A stretch of 38,928 nucleotides of DNA from Alphaproteobacteria bacterium (GTDB taxonomy: Bacteria > Pseudomonadota > Alphaproteobacteria > Sphingomonadales > JAKSBY01), in assembly GCA_021774625.1 (NCBI GenBank), contig JAJFIV010000022.1, positions 1 to 38,928 on the forward strand, given 5' to 3'. The translations under genes were made by a program, and so were the position numbers. Below are positions 1 through 7,295 of this stretch, piece by piece (the stretch's first letter is position 1; every line of letters starts with the position of its first letter). The notes below the pieces were generated by a model that was given only the letters and a program-made list of their open reading frames with translations, made no database searches and was not told where the DNA came from.

Positions 1-38
1 TTGTCACTAACGTCAAGTCCGGCGTATAATCGCTCCAT
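1..38 (-). CDS. IS110-family transposase, N-terminal fragment (runs off left edge)
   Basis: Reading leftward from an ATG at 36-38, the translation is MERLYAGLDVSD. This matches the usual opening of IS110-family transposases, where the Asp of the GLDVS segment is the first acidic residue of the RuvC-like DEDD catalytic site. A good ribosome site (AGGAGA) lies about 7 bases upstream. Only 12 codons are visible, so the family call rests on this short motif. The rest of the gene lies outside the window. Confidence 0.6.
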   Translation of the reverse strand, partial: MERLYAGLDVSD

Positions 39-113
39 GGGTCATTCTCCTATGCTTGGGGCAAGCTTGCAAAACACAAACCTGACCCCGTTTTATCATA
101 TGGAGAATGATCC
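39..113 (-). promoter_or_regulatory. Hairpin sequestering the transposase ribosome site
   Basis: On the minus strand an upstream TCATTCTCCATATG (about 98-111) is complementary to CATAGGAGAATGA just before the transposase start (42-54), with two one-base bulges at most. Folding would bury the AGGAGA ribosome site in a stem. Inside the loop GGGG and CCCC can also pair. This is seen directly in the sequence; a role in limiting transposase translation is inferred. Confidence 0.45.
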
Positions 114-163
114 TAATGCAATTACGCTATGTCCCCGGAACCTCCGGCTGGAGGATTAGGTAA

Positions 164-622
164 TTACGATGTCCGCACACACTGATTGCGACCTATTTTT
201 TTACTGTCCTTAAAATCTGCCCCTAAATTATGCTCTCCAATCAATTTCGCGGGCAAACATGCATACTTTTTTAGGTAATCCCAACCAATTGCATCGTACC
301 CTTCCTGCTCATTGGGAACCAGAAGAACAACGATTTCACCTTTATTGAATAAATTCTCTTTATGTGAAGCAATTAAATCAACTGTAATCTTTTTCCTTTT
401 TTCGTGGCCTGAAATAACATCTAATATTTTAAGTTTAGTCCGGTAAACAACACCCATATATACATGTCCATCCTTCTTTTTCTCCGGCAGATCCCCCTCC
501 AGCATCACATATTTTGAGCTCAAAGCTCTGGCAACAATAAGCAAACTGCTACTGTCATCATCGGATAACGCACTACCCGATGAAACAAATATAATTGTGA
601 TCAATAGAAATGCTGTTTTCAT
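164..622 (-). CDS. Small secreted protein of unknown function
   Basis: The protein has 152 residues and opens with a clear signal peptide (MKTAFLLITIIFVSSGSALS), followed by about 130 residues that would be periplasmic. The start at 622 is preferred over the in-frame ATG at 640 because GAGAAGG lies 8 bases before it. The mature part has beta-rich stretches such as YMGVVYRTKLKILDVISG and EIVVLLVPNEQEGYDAIGWD and two cysteines near the C-terminus. I recognise no family. The gene is markedly more AT-rich than the GC-rich genes from 1225 onward and lies next to an insertion-element end, which fits recent transfer. The stop codon lies only a few bases from the presumed element boundary. Confidence 0.6.
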   Translation of the reverse strand: MKTAFLLITIIFVSSGSALSDDDSSSLLIVARALSSKYVMLEGDLPEKKKDGHVYMGVVYRTKLKILDVISGHEKRKKITVDLIASHKENLFNKGEIVVLLVPNEQEGYDAIGWDYLKKYACLPAKLIGEHNLGADFKDSKKIGRNQCVRTS

Positions 623-788
623 TGTCGATACCTTCTCCATTTTCTAGGAACGCCTCCTTTACCAATGGTTCTTTGCACAAACGTACCATTTTGTCGGCCC
701 ACTTCCCAAATATCTCAAGTATCTGGGGACGGTATATAGTTAATTGCCCAAAGTTTTCTTCAAACTCACCTGTTACAAACTCCCAACC
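573..788 (-). pseudogene. Possible 5'-truncated gene remnant, unrecognised
   Basis: This minus-strand frame is open for 71 codons from just after a stop at 789-791. It has no plausible start codon at its head but reads as protein-like sequence, for example EFEENFGQLTIYRPQILEIF and KWADKMVRLCKEPLVKEAFL. It overlaps the first part of the secreted-protein gene in another frame. It could be the tail of a gene cut off upstream, or a chance open frame. No family is recognised. Confidence 0.22.
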
Positions 789-1224
789 TTAATTTTACAT
801 CTATTCCCCGAGCGGCAATGCAACCATCAGGCACACGCGGAACGGGGACACGGTCCGTTCGGCCTGTGATGATTTGTCATGGCGCACCCTTTGGGACTGC
901 GCGGCAGCGCCGCCGGCCCCGCCCCCCGCCTGACGCGGCCCCATTCAAGGGGCCATGGCGCCCTTCCCGCATCCCGGCGCGCTCCTTTTCCGGCTGGCGT
1001 TGCGTTTCTTGCAAATTTCTATTTTAGAATATTCTAACAGATATATTTCTTATCGTTGAAAAACCTGTTTCTTTTTGTTTATGTTTCCGGAACGCAGACG
1101 GGAAAATAAAATACCGGGGTTTTGTAGTTTTTGCAGGCTGTTGAATTGGAGCCGCCGGCCGGATGCCCTTTGACAGCGGATCGCCGGTGGCTCATAGTAG
1201 GGAAAACAAATCAGGGTTTTATCG
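789..1224. other. Intergenic region, no convincing gene
   Basis: The stretch changes from AT-rich to very GC-rich (about 890-1000). It holds a perfect GGCCCC-ATTCAA-GGGGCC hairpin at 937-954 without a following T run, and the palindrome at 1024-1037. The open frame at 818-1027 (plus) is Arg/Pro-rich with no ribosome site and looks non-coding. Confidence 0.6.
1024..1037. repeat. Dispersed palindrome, copy 1 (TTAGAATATTCTAA)
   Basis: A perfect 14-base palindrome. The core AGAATATTCT recurs at 8917-8926, 17187-17196 and 17375-17384, always between genes. The half sites TTAGAA/TTCTAA resemble those of the alphaproteobacterial Irr iron box, but here they are separated by two bases rather than three. 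Confidence 0.6.
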
Positions 1225-1587
1225 ATGCGCATTCCTTTTCTTATTCTTATTGCGTCCTTGGCTGTTGCCGGCTGCACCAATGGCCTGCTGACCACGAAGG
1301 ACGCCGAAATCATCAAGCGGGTGGAGGCGGAATATCCGCAATATGCAGCCCGCGACGGCATCGAAGGCCGGGTGGTGATCGAGTTTACCATCGGCAAGGA
1401 TGGCATCCCGAAAGATGTTATCATTGTCGAGGCAACGCCGGAGGGCGTGTTTGAGGCCTCAGCCATCGCCGCCGTCAATCAGTGGCGGTATAAGCCGGCG
1501 CTGGAACTGGGCCGTCCGGCGGAAAGTCCGGAAGCCGAAGCGGTGTTTAATTTCCGCCTCAATCAAAGGTTTGAGCGTAAAAATTAG
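1225..1587 (+). CDS. Lipoprotein with a TonB C-terminal domain
   Basis: The protein has 120 residues. It starts with a lipoprotein signal (MRIPFLILIASLAVAGC, lipobox AVAGC at about residues 13-17), followed almost directly by a TonB C-terminal domain (about residues 34-115). That domain shows the typical elements AEYPQYAARDGIEGRVVIEF, the DGIPKDVIIVEATP turn and AVNQWRYKPAL. Full TonB proteins have an N-terminal membrane helix and a proline-rich spacer across the periplasm. Both are missing here, so this is unlikely to energise receptors as ordinary TonB does. It is more likely a periplasmic, membrane-tethered domain of unknown role. No exbB/exbD genes are nearby. The next gene follows about 90 bases downstream on the same strand. 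Confidence 0.8.
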   Translation: MRIPFLILIASLAVAGCTNGLLTTKDAEIIKRVEAEYPQYAARDGIEGRVVIEFTIGKDGIPKDVIIVEATPEGVFEASAIAAVNQWRYKPALELGRPAESPEAEAVFNFRLNQRFERKN

Positions 1588-1675
1588 CTCCTATTGACAT
1601 TTTATTTCCGAACGCCGATCATTGCTTTTGTGGGTGGGCTCCCCGGATTCTGACCCTTGTTACGAGAGAGAAAAA

Positions 1676-2038
1676 ATGACCCTTCGCGCCCGCCGGCTAT
1701 TCAAAACCGTTTTTTCAGTTATTTTCCTGCTGCTGTCCGGCTCTCAGTTCGCCGCGGCGCAAACCAATTACAGCGCTGCAAAAATTGAGGCGTTTGCGCA
1801 GTGCGTCGCCGCCGTATCGGACCTTGGCGACCAGTGGATGGCGCGGGTGCAGGCGGCGGGCTCGCCGGAAGAAGCAACTGCCCTTGAACAACAGGCGATA
1901 ACGGAAGTCGCCGCGCGCGTCGAGGCCGTACCCGGCATCACGTTTGAAGAATATAAGGCGATCAATGCGGCGGCGCAAAACGACCAGGTGCTGTTTGATC
2001 GCATCCAGCAGGCGCTCAGCCGCCTTCAGAAAAATTAA
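1676..2038 (+). CDS. DUF4168-like secreted protein
   Basis: The protein has 120 residues when started at the ATG at 1676, which follows CGAGAGAG at a good distance. The in-frame start at 1622 would put 18 unlikely residues before the signal peptide. The N-terminus has a basic patch and hydrophobic core ending in AAAQT. The mature protein is helical, with the DUF4168 pattern of a KIEAFAQCVAAVSDL helix, a middle helix, then PGITFEEYKAINAAAQND and a final helix. DUF4168 proteins are small periplasmic helical proteins of unknown function. It lies 13 bases before the FKBP isomerase gene and is probably cotranscribed with it. Confidence 0.7.
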   Translation: MTLRARRLFKTVFSVIFLLLSGSQFAAAQTNYSAAKIEAFAQCVAAVSDLGDQWMARVQAAGSPEEATALEQQAITEVAARVEAVPGITFEEYKAINAAAQNDQVLFDRIQQALSRLQKN

Positions 2039-2051
2039 TCAGGAGAAAAAG

Positions 2052-2486
2052 ATGACACAAGCCAAGGCCGGTCAGACGGTCAAAGTTCATTACACCGGCA
2101 CGCTTAAAGACGGGTCGGAGTTTGATTCCTCCAAGGGCCGTGACCCTCTGGAGTTCACCCTCGGCGCGGGTCAGGTGATTGCCGGCTTCGACGATGCGGT
2201 GACCGGGATGAAAATCGGCGACAGCAAAACCGTGAATATTCCGTCTGATGAGGCTTACGGCCCTCATGAGTCCGAACTGCTGCATTCCGTCGGCCGCGAT
2301 CAGATCCCGGAAGAAATCGACCTTTTTGTCGGCGCGCGGCTGCAGGCCAGCGGCCCGCAGGGTCCGGTCAATCTGGTGGTTGCCGAAGTCGCCGACGATA
2401 CGGTGACCCTCGACGCCAACCATCCGCTGGCCGGTCAGGACCTGACGTTTGATCTGGAACTGGTGGACGTTTCCGGCGACGCTTGA
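2052..2486 (+). CDS. FKBP-type peptidyl-prolyl isomerase, SlyD-like
   Basis: The protein has 144 residues and catalyses cis-trans isomerisation of Xaa-Pro bonds. AGGAG sits 6 bases before the ATG at 2052, which excludes the longer open frame starting at 1944 inside the previous gene. The FKBP core (about residues 5-70) contains VKVHYTGTLKDGSEFDSS and the GFDDAVTGMKIGD segment. An inserted-in-flap (IF) chaperone-type region follows (about 70-125), ending in the SlyD signature NHPLAGQDLTFDLEL. There is no signal peptide, so the protein is cytoplasmic. The His/Cys-rich metal-binding tail of E. coli SlyD is missing, as is common in shorter members of the family. Confidence 0.9.
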   Translation: MTQAKAGQTVKVHYTGTLKDGSEFDSSKGRDPLEFTLGAGQVIAGFDDAVTGMKIGDSKTVNIPSDEAYGPHESELLHSVGRDQIPEEIDLFVGARLQASGPQGPVNLVVAEVADDTVTLDANHPLAGQDLTFDLELVDVSGDA

Positions 2487-2519
2487 CGGGAATGAAAGAC
2501 AGGGCCATTAATATGAGCC

Positions 2520-2999
2520 ATGTCATTGAAAAAAAACGCTATTGATCCTCGCGATGTGCCCGTCAGAACCGGCTCCACTTATCCGCCGGAATTTGCCGGG
2601 GACGTGGCCGGGCGCAAAAAGCGGGCGCTCGGCGACGCGGCGGGCCTGACGCAATATGGCGTCAATCTGGTGGAACTGCCGGCCGGGGCCATGTCGTCCC
2701 AGCGGCACTGGCATTCCCATGAAGATGAATTCATCTATGTCGTTGAGGGCGAACTGGTCCTGGTCACGGATGAAGGCGAACAGCGACTTACGGCAGGCAT
2801 GGCGGCAGGCTTCCCGGCGGGATCCGGGAACGGCCACCACACGATCAACCGTTCAGACCGACCGGCGAAATATCTGGAAGTGGGCACCCGCCATCCGGAT
2901 GATTCCGTTGTCTATCCCGACATTGATCTGCATCTTCCCAACACCCAAAGCAAAAAATTCACCCGCAAGAATGGCAAGCCATACCTAAATGGAAAATGA
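2520..2999 (+). CDS. Cupin-domain protein
   Basis: The protein has 159 residues with a single cupin barrel. The first conserved motif, HWHSHEDEFIYVVEGELVLV (about residues 62-81), carries the His, His and Glu metal ligands; the second, GNGHHTINRSD (about 104-114), supplies the last His. The N-terminus has YPPEFAGDVAGRKKRALGDA, a pattern seen in a group of small cupins without assigned substrate. No DNA-binding domain is present. The ATG at 2520 is used; the ATG seven bases earlier is in another frame. It follows the isomerase gene by about 30 bases and may share its transcript. The substrate cannot be judged. Confidence 0.8.
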   Translation: MSLKKNAIDPRDVPVRTGSTYPPEFAGDVAGRKKRALGDAAGLTQYGVNLVELPAGAMSSQRHWHSHEDEFIYVVEGELVLVTDEGEQRLTAGMAAGFPAGSGNGHHTINRSDRPAKYLEVGTRHPDDSVVYPDIDLHLPNTQSKKFTRKNGKPYLNGK

Positions 3000-3000
3000 T

Positions 3001-3017
3001 TGCCGCGAGGCATTTTT
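3001..3017 (+). terminator. Weak rho-independent terminator after the cupin gene
   Basis: A short TGCC-GCGA-GGCA hairpin is followed at once by five T residues. The stem is only four pairs, so this is a weak candidate, though its position two bases after the cupin stop codon fits. Confidence 0.3.
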
Positions 3018-3093
3018 CTCATCCGATTGAATGATTGCTATTTCTGACTGTTCCTTGCTATTATAGACCACCAAGCAGATTGGGGGATTCAAG

Positions 3094-4947
3094 GTGCAGC
3101 CCTTTACAGCCTGTTCACTGTCGCTAGTTTTGCTGTGTGTGGTAATGTTAGACCTCTCTGCTCAGGCGCAATCGAAATCTGACAAGCCTCTGCTCGCGCC
3201 CGGGATAATCAGTACGGATGCCGTGGAGTTCGGTGCGGTCTTTAGCCCGGACAATAAGGAAGTTTTCTTTACCCGCGGAAGCGGCGACTGGGGCAGTTCG
3301 GAACAAAATTATCACATATATGTAGCCCGCGGCACCGGAAACGGCACCTGGACATCGCCAAAAAGGCTGTTCGATGGTTCATATCAGACGGGCGATCCCT
3401 TTCTTTCTCCGGACGGCTCCAGACTGTTTTTTACATCTGACCGCCCTTACCCGGGCAAACCCGGGCAGGGGGACGATATATGGGTCATGGATCGTGTTGA
3501 TGGCGAGTGGCAGGATCCTTATCCTCTGATTAATCTTGCCACGGAAACTCTGGAAAACAGCCCGGTTTTGGCAGCTGATGGCTCGCTCTATTTTTCCTCC
3601 ATGCGCAGCGGGGGGTATGGGCAGGGGGATTTCTGGCGAGCCGAGCCGGACGGTCACGGCGGATTCCGTACCCCGGAAAATCTGGGAGCCGGCATTAACG
3701 ACAAAAGCGGCGAGTGGACTCTTATGCTCGGCCCGAACGATGCCTATATGATATTCGAAGCCTCCGGCCGGCCGGGGGCTCTGTCCAATAGCGGCGATCT
3801 GTATATCACCTATCGGAAAGGGAATGAATGGACTCCGGCCACGGCGCTTGTTGCCCTGAACACCCAGGGCAGTGATCTCATGCCTCGGCTGAGCCCTGAC
3901 GGCAAGCATCTCTATTACACCAGCACATTCGTTCTGAATGGCAGACAGTCTGACATTGTCAGTGTCAACATCGCATCTGTCGTCAGGTCCGGCGCCTCCC
4001 CGGGACCCAGACTGGGTGTTGTGAGCCGTTCGGGACATGAACTGGTGACGGTCGACCCTTCGGAGATGATAGTAGCAGAACGTTTTCCGACGGGAAAAGG
4101 TCCTCATGAGGCCGCTTATTTAAGAGAAAGGAACTATGTTTTTCTGCCGGATTACGGCGTCTTTCCGCGGCCTCATAACGAGCCGGTCACCGGCGGCACC
4201 CCACCGTTTCAGTTCGCGGATACGAACACACTCACCCGCATTCATCTGCCCAGCGGCGATATAGAAAAAATCAAAATCTGTGAACGCAGTCATGGGATAA
4301 CATCAAGCGGCATCGCCGATCGTCTTTGGGTGAGCTGCCAAAATATCGAGCAGGTATGGGAAATCAATCCGGATACAGACTCCATTGAAAAACAATGGGA
4401 TCTGGGCGTTAAAGGAAATCACACCCTGACCGTTACTGAAGATGGCCGGTATGTTGTGGCGGCCAACATAGAGGATGGCTCCATTTCCATTATTGACCGC
4501 CAGCAGGGAGAGGTGACAACCATTGAAACAGGCAAAGGTGCGGAAGGCCTTGATCTGTCTGCAAATGAGAAAGAAATCTGGGTTGGCAACGCCCAGGCCA
4601 GTACGGTCTCGGTCATTGACTTTCAATCCCGGTCGATTATCGTGACGTTTCCCAGCGAGGGCAATTTCCCGGTCAAAGTTGCGATCACGCCGGACAATAG
4701 CGAGGTCTGGGTCGTTAATACCTTTTCACGATCCGTTGCCATTTTTGACCGCGCCTCCCGGCAACTAAAGGACAATCTGACATTTGACACCGCGCCGCTT
4801 GGAATTTTGATAACACCCGATGGGGATACTGTGTTTTTGAGCTTTCCCCGCTTCAATCAGGTGCGCCGGTTCGAGCGGACTTCACGCACGGAGACCGGAC
4901 GTGTGGATGGGATCATCGAAGCGGATGGCATGACATGGATTGATTGA
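3094..4947 (+). CDS. Exported double beta-propeller protein (PD40 plus YVTN repeats)
   Basis: The protein has 617 residues and starts at a GTG preceded by TGGGGGA. A signal peptide ends near LSAQAQS (residue 27). Residues about 30-300 hold WD40-like PD40/TolB-type repeats such as GAVFSPDNKEVFFTRGSGDW, DPFLSPDGSRLFFTSDRP and MPRLSPDGKHLYYTSTF. Residues about 310-617 form a second propeller of YVTN type, with RYVVAANIEDGSISIIDRQ, EIWVGNAQASTVSVID and EVWVVNTFSRSVAIFDR. Such propellers usually bind proteins or ligands, and some act as lactonase-like enzymes; no catalytic residues can be assigned here. The protein should lie in the periplasm or outside the cell. Joining the two propeller classes in one chain is unusual. 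It stands alone on its strand, with a pirin remnant just downstream. Confidence 0.75.
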   Translation: MQPFTACSLSLVLLCVVMLDLSAQAQSKSDKPLLAPGIISTDAVEFGAVFSPDNKEVFFTRGSGDWGSSEQNYHIYVARGTGNGTWTSPKRLFDGSYQTGDPFLSPDGSRLFFTSDRPYPGKPGQGDDIWVMDRVDGEWQDPYPLINLATETLENSPVLAADGSLYFSSMRSGGYGQGDFWRAEPDGHGGFRTPENLGAGINDKSGEWTLMLGPNDAYMIFEASGRPGALSNSGDLYITYRKGNEWTPATALVALNTQGSDLMPRLSPDGKHLYYTSTFVLNGRQSDIVSVNIASVVRSGASPGPRLGVVSRSGHELVTVDPSEMIVAERFPTGKGPHEAAYLRERNYVFLPDYGVFPRPHNEPVTGGTPPFQFADTNTLTRIHLPSGDIEKIKICERSHGITSSGIADRLWVSCQNIEQVWEINPDTDSIEKQWDLGVKGNHTLTVTEDGRYVVAANIEDGSISIIDRQQGEVTTIETGKGAEGLDLSANEKEIWVGNAQASTVSVIDFQSRSIIVTFPSEGNFPVKVAITPDNSEVWVVNTFSRSVAIFDRASRQLKDNLTFDTAPLGILITPDGDTVFLSFPRFNQVRRFERTSRTETGRVDGIIEADGMTWID

Positions 4948-5038
4948 TCAGCTGTTCGATATCAATCTGCACGGATATAGTGATCAGGTGATCAAGGCTG
5001 GTGTTCCCTGGTATAACGAGAGCAGGGCGACGGAAACC

Positions 5039-5214
5039 TTAAAGAAAATCCGTTCCATCGACGGGCGGACGCTCTGAGAACTGGACCCGTTTTTGCTGCT
5101 GGATGAGTTTAAATCCGATAAACCGGGCCAAGCCGGCTTTCCGCCGCATCCTCATCGCGGGTTTCAGACGGTCACCTATATGCTGGCGGCGTGGCGGCAT
5201 CAGGACAATGCCAG
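5039..5214 (+). pseudogene. Pirin gene remnant
   Basis: In one frame, 5081-5214 reads LDPFLLLDEFKSD, then FPPHPHRGFQTVTYMLA and RHQDNA. This is the conserved core of pirins (iron-binding bicupin proteins), including the HPHRG iron-ligand segment. An in-frame TGA stands at 5075-5077. Before it, LKKIRSIDGRT (5039-5074) resembles a pirin N-terminus, so about 40 internal codons seem lost. There is also an apparent one-codon loss where AGG(V/M)RHQD is usual. The frame stops being pirin at 5214, exactly where the repeat end begins. More than three quarters of the gene is missing, so it cannot make a working pirin. Confidence 0.7.
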
Positions 5215-5247
5215 TCAAATGGGTCAATCTAGTCAGAAAAGACTCTA
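5215..5247 (+). repeat. Solitary MITE-like element end
   Basis: This 33-base stretch differs from 25016-25048 at only two positions. At the latter site it is one of the two inverted ends of a 162-bp element. No partner end is visible upstream. It joins the cut pirin reading frame on its left and supplies the stop codon of the minus-strand regulator on its right. Confidence 0.65.
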
Positions 5248-5901
5248 ACCGGTATACATCCACAACACCAGCGCGTCCTCTTTGCTGACGGAATAGCAGG
5301 CGTGCTGCATGCCGCTGTCAATATACACGCTGTCGCCCTCCTGCATATGGACGGGTTCATAAAGTTCCGTATGAAAAAAGACAGCGCCCTCCAAAACAAA
5401 CATGAACTCCTCACCGTCATGGCTGGACAATTCATCGAAATCTTCCAGCGAGCGCGCTTTGACCCGGGTCAGGACGGGCACGATCTTCTTATGAACCAGA
5501 TCGGAAGCCAGCAACTGGTTCGCATACACTTGGGTCTCTATAGAGCGGCCGGTACCAGCCAGCGTAAGACTGCGCCGTCCGGAGGCCTGCAAACCGGTAT
5601 TATTGGCGAAGAATTCGATAACAGAGACATCAAAGCCTGTGGCGAGCTTCTGAACGACATCGAAAGTCGGCGACATCCGGTCATTTTCGATTTTGGATAA
5701 AGTGGAAGCCGCCACACCCGTGTGCTGGCCTGCCTCGCCTAGCGTCCAGCGCCGTTCCTGCCTTAATTTTTTCAGCCGTTCCCCAAGACGATGCGGGACT
5801 TTGCGGTTTTGCACCACCCCGTTTGGTCCTGTTGGTCCTGTTGGTCCTTTATGGGGAATTCCCAGGTTAGTGACACATTTGGTCGCATCCGTAGTTATCA
5901 T
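5245..5901 (-). CDS. XRE-family regulator with cupin sensor domain
   Basis: The protein has 218 residues. A helix-turn-helix of the XRE/Cro type spans about residues 37-92 (RLGERLKKLRQERRWTLGEA, then HTGVAASTLSKIENDRMSP). A cupin domain spans about 140-215, with the HDGEEFMFVLEGAVFF and YIDSGMQHACYS motifs. Such proteins usually repress nearby metabolic genes and release DNA on binding a small ligand. The N-terminal 30 residues hold a collagen-like GPTGPTGPNG stretch from a 9-bp tandem repeat. A GTG further in (near codon 29) could be the true start, because the ATG at 5901 has a poorly spaced ribosome site. The stop codon comes from the adjoining repeat, so the C-terminus may have been altered. 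The target genes are not evident. Confidence 0.8.
   Translation of the reverse strand: MITTDATKCVTNLGIPHKGPTGPTGPNGVVQNRKVPHRLGERLKKLRQERRWTLGEAGQHTGVAASTLSKIENDRMSPTFDVVQKLATGFDVSVIEFFANNTGLQASGRRSLTLAGTGRSIETQVYANQLLASDLVHKKIVPVLTRVKARSLEDFDELSSHDGEEFMFVLEGAVFFHTELYEPVHMQEGDSVYIDSGMQHACYSVSKEDALVLWMYTG
5823..5848 (+). repeat. 9-bp tandem repeat (three copies of TTGGTCCTG)
   Basis: Almost three perfect copies of TTGGTCCTG. On the minus strand they encode the Gly-Pro-Thr triplets at the head of the XRE-cupin regulator, if translation starts at 5901. Slippage could change the copy number in units of three residues without a frameshift. Confidence 0.7.
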
Positions 5902-6164
5902 ATCCTCGCACCCTATAACTCATGGACTATCGCTGTTTTTTCTGCCCTTGTAGCCGGGCAATGTTTTTCTCGATACCGTATATCATAAATATATTACTTT
6001 TTAAACGCAAATATTAAATTGTAGCATATACGATTATTATGACTATTTTTTTCTGTTAGTATTTAGTCATAATGACTTGTTTATTATTCAAATTAACGAA
6101 ACATGGGTATCCGTAAGGAACGCATCCTTTTGACCAAGAGTTAAAAGATAAGGCTTCCCCTCCT

Positions 6165-7250
6165 TCAGTCAAGGGGACCCGGTTCTAAAAGGCCCGGTAT
6201 CTGTTCCCTGGAAACGGCCTCCTGGAAAAGATCAGCAAGACGATCTGTTTCGGCCAGAACTTTGCGCCAGTAAATGACGCGCTCGCCGTTGGAAAAATGT
6301 TTGAAATCATCGCGGCTGGGAATTTTACCGTAAGGCAGGGAGGCGGCGAACTCCGGGGACGGCGCCAGCATCAGAACCCGGGCATAATTTTCCGGCCGGG
6401 GCCTGCGTTTTTTAAAGGATTTATCGAACCATCCAGGGACAACCCGGTCTGAAAAATGCGGATAGAGAACCAGGCCCTGTTCTTTTTCATTTCCCAAAAA
6501 CGGAATATCGAAGTGATAATCGATAATGCCGCCATCCCGATAGGTTCCGCCCGGCGCGCCGGGAATATTGGAAATCCCGCTCATAAATATGGGGATGGCT
6601 CCCGAGGCCATCACAGCCTCTTTGAAATTTCCCTCTGTCAGCTCGATATGCCGGATCGGAAAATCCCTCAGGTTATGAAAGGGCGCCTGCTCCCGCCGGT
6701 CGTAAAAAAGCGCCCGATGATGAAAAAGCCGCCCCGCCCGGCGGCTGAAACCGTTGGCGATTGCCGCCCCTATAAAGGCCGGAAGCTGCAATGCCCGGTG
6801 TTCCGAAGCGCCAAACCCGCGGGAGCGCACCGCCATAATATTGGTCCGGATATAGGGATGGGAAAGGATTTCCGCCGGGCCCTGATCGCCAAGAGCATGA
6901 TCCAGCACCCGGCGGGAATCGGCGCTTACCTTTACCGGACTGTCGCCTTTTTCATAGCGGTATTGGAGATAGGCGTCCTCGAACCGTTCGAAGGCCGCCA
7001 GAGGATTGGCCATGGCATAACAGGCCAGCCGCCACGATCCGATGGAAGACCCGAGCGTATGAAGAGACTCTCTCCGCTGCATATCCAGAAACCAGGTCCG
7101 GACAATGGCGCGATCAAGCCGGCTCAGGATCAGCCATTTCGGACCGCCCGAAGCACCGGCCATGACGCGAAACTGCTTCGGGTCAATCCCGTTTTTACGG
7201 ATTTCCGCAAAGGCCGCCCGCCCGGCAATAAATCGCAGCTCCTGTTTCAT
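6165..7250 (-). CDS. Patatin-like phospholipase
   Basis: The protein has 361 residues from the ATG at 7250. Longer versions would run into the divergent gene at 7296 and add an atypical leader. Patatin-like lipases use a Ser-Asp dyad. The nucleophile motif is GSSIGSW (GxSxG, about residue 67), close to the GASGGPKW oxyanion-type glycine motif (about 33-40). The catalytic Asp lies in DGGIIDYHFD (about 230). There is no signal peptide, so the protein is likely cytosolic or peripheral to the membrane. The family hydrolyses acyl esters; the lipid substrate is unknown. It is transcribed divergently from the CDF exporter over a 45-base gap, and the two may share control. Confidence 0.82.
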   Translation of the reverse strand: MKQELRFIAGRAAFAEIRKNGIDPKQFRVMAGASGGPKWLILSRLDRAIVRTWFLDMQRRESLHTLGSSIGSWRLACYAMANPLAAFERFEDAYLQYRYEKGDSPVKVSADSRRVLDHALGDQGPAEILSHPYIRTNIMAVRSRGFGASEHRALQLPAFIGAAIANGFSRRAGRLFHHRALFYDRREQAPFHNLRDFPIRHIELTEGNFKEAVMASGAIPIFMSGISNIPGAPGGTYRDGGIIDYHFDIPFLGNEKEQGLVLYPHFSDRVVPGWFDKSFKKRRPRPENYARVLMLAPSPEFAASLPYGKIPSRDDFKHFSNGERVIYWRKVLAETDRLADLFQEAVSREQIPGLLEPGPLD

Positions 7251-7295
7251 ATTGCTTTCTAGTAATCGAAAAAAAAATCGAATACAAACATCTCC

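Larger units (their letters stand above)
1..160 (-). mobile_element. Left part of an IS110-like insertion element, boundary uncertain
   Basis: The transposase start at 38 is followed outward by a structured non-coding stretch up to about 160. This stretch contains an imperfect 15-pair inverted repeat (39-54 with 97-113), a perfect 10-base palindrome GCAAGCTTGC (61-70), a CCTCC-GGCT-GGAGG hairpin (141-154), and a near-direct repeat AATTACG(CT)ATGTCC near 120-134 and 163-175. IS110 elements have a non-coding end of this kind that encodes the bridge RNA. The outer boundary is not marked by a terminal repeat, so the end at 160 is an estimate based on the stop codon of the next gene. Confidence 0.4.

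Noticed and set aside
818-1027. Plus-strand frame rich in Arg and Pro
   Set aside because: It has no ribosome site and low-complexity composition, and it ends in the dispersed palindrome; most likely intergenic.
1024-1037. Calling the palindrome an Irr iron-control element
   Set aside because: The half sites agree, but the spacer is two bases instead of three, and another copy lies between convergent genes, so regulation by Irr is not supported.
4949-5035. Continuation of the pirin remnant upstream of 5036
   Set aside because: The frame is open and protein-like (LFDINLHGYSDQVIKAG) but does not resemble pirin, so it was not included in the remnant; its origin is unknown.
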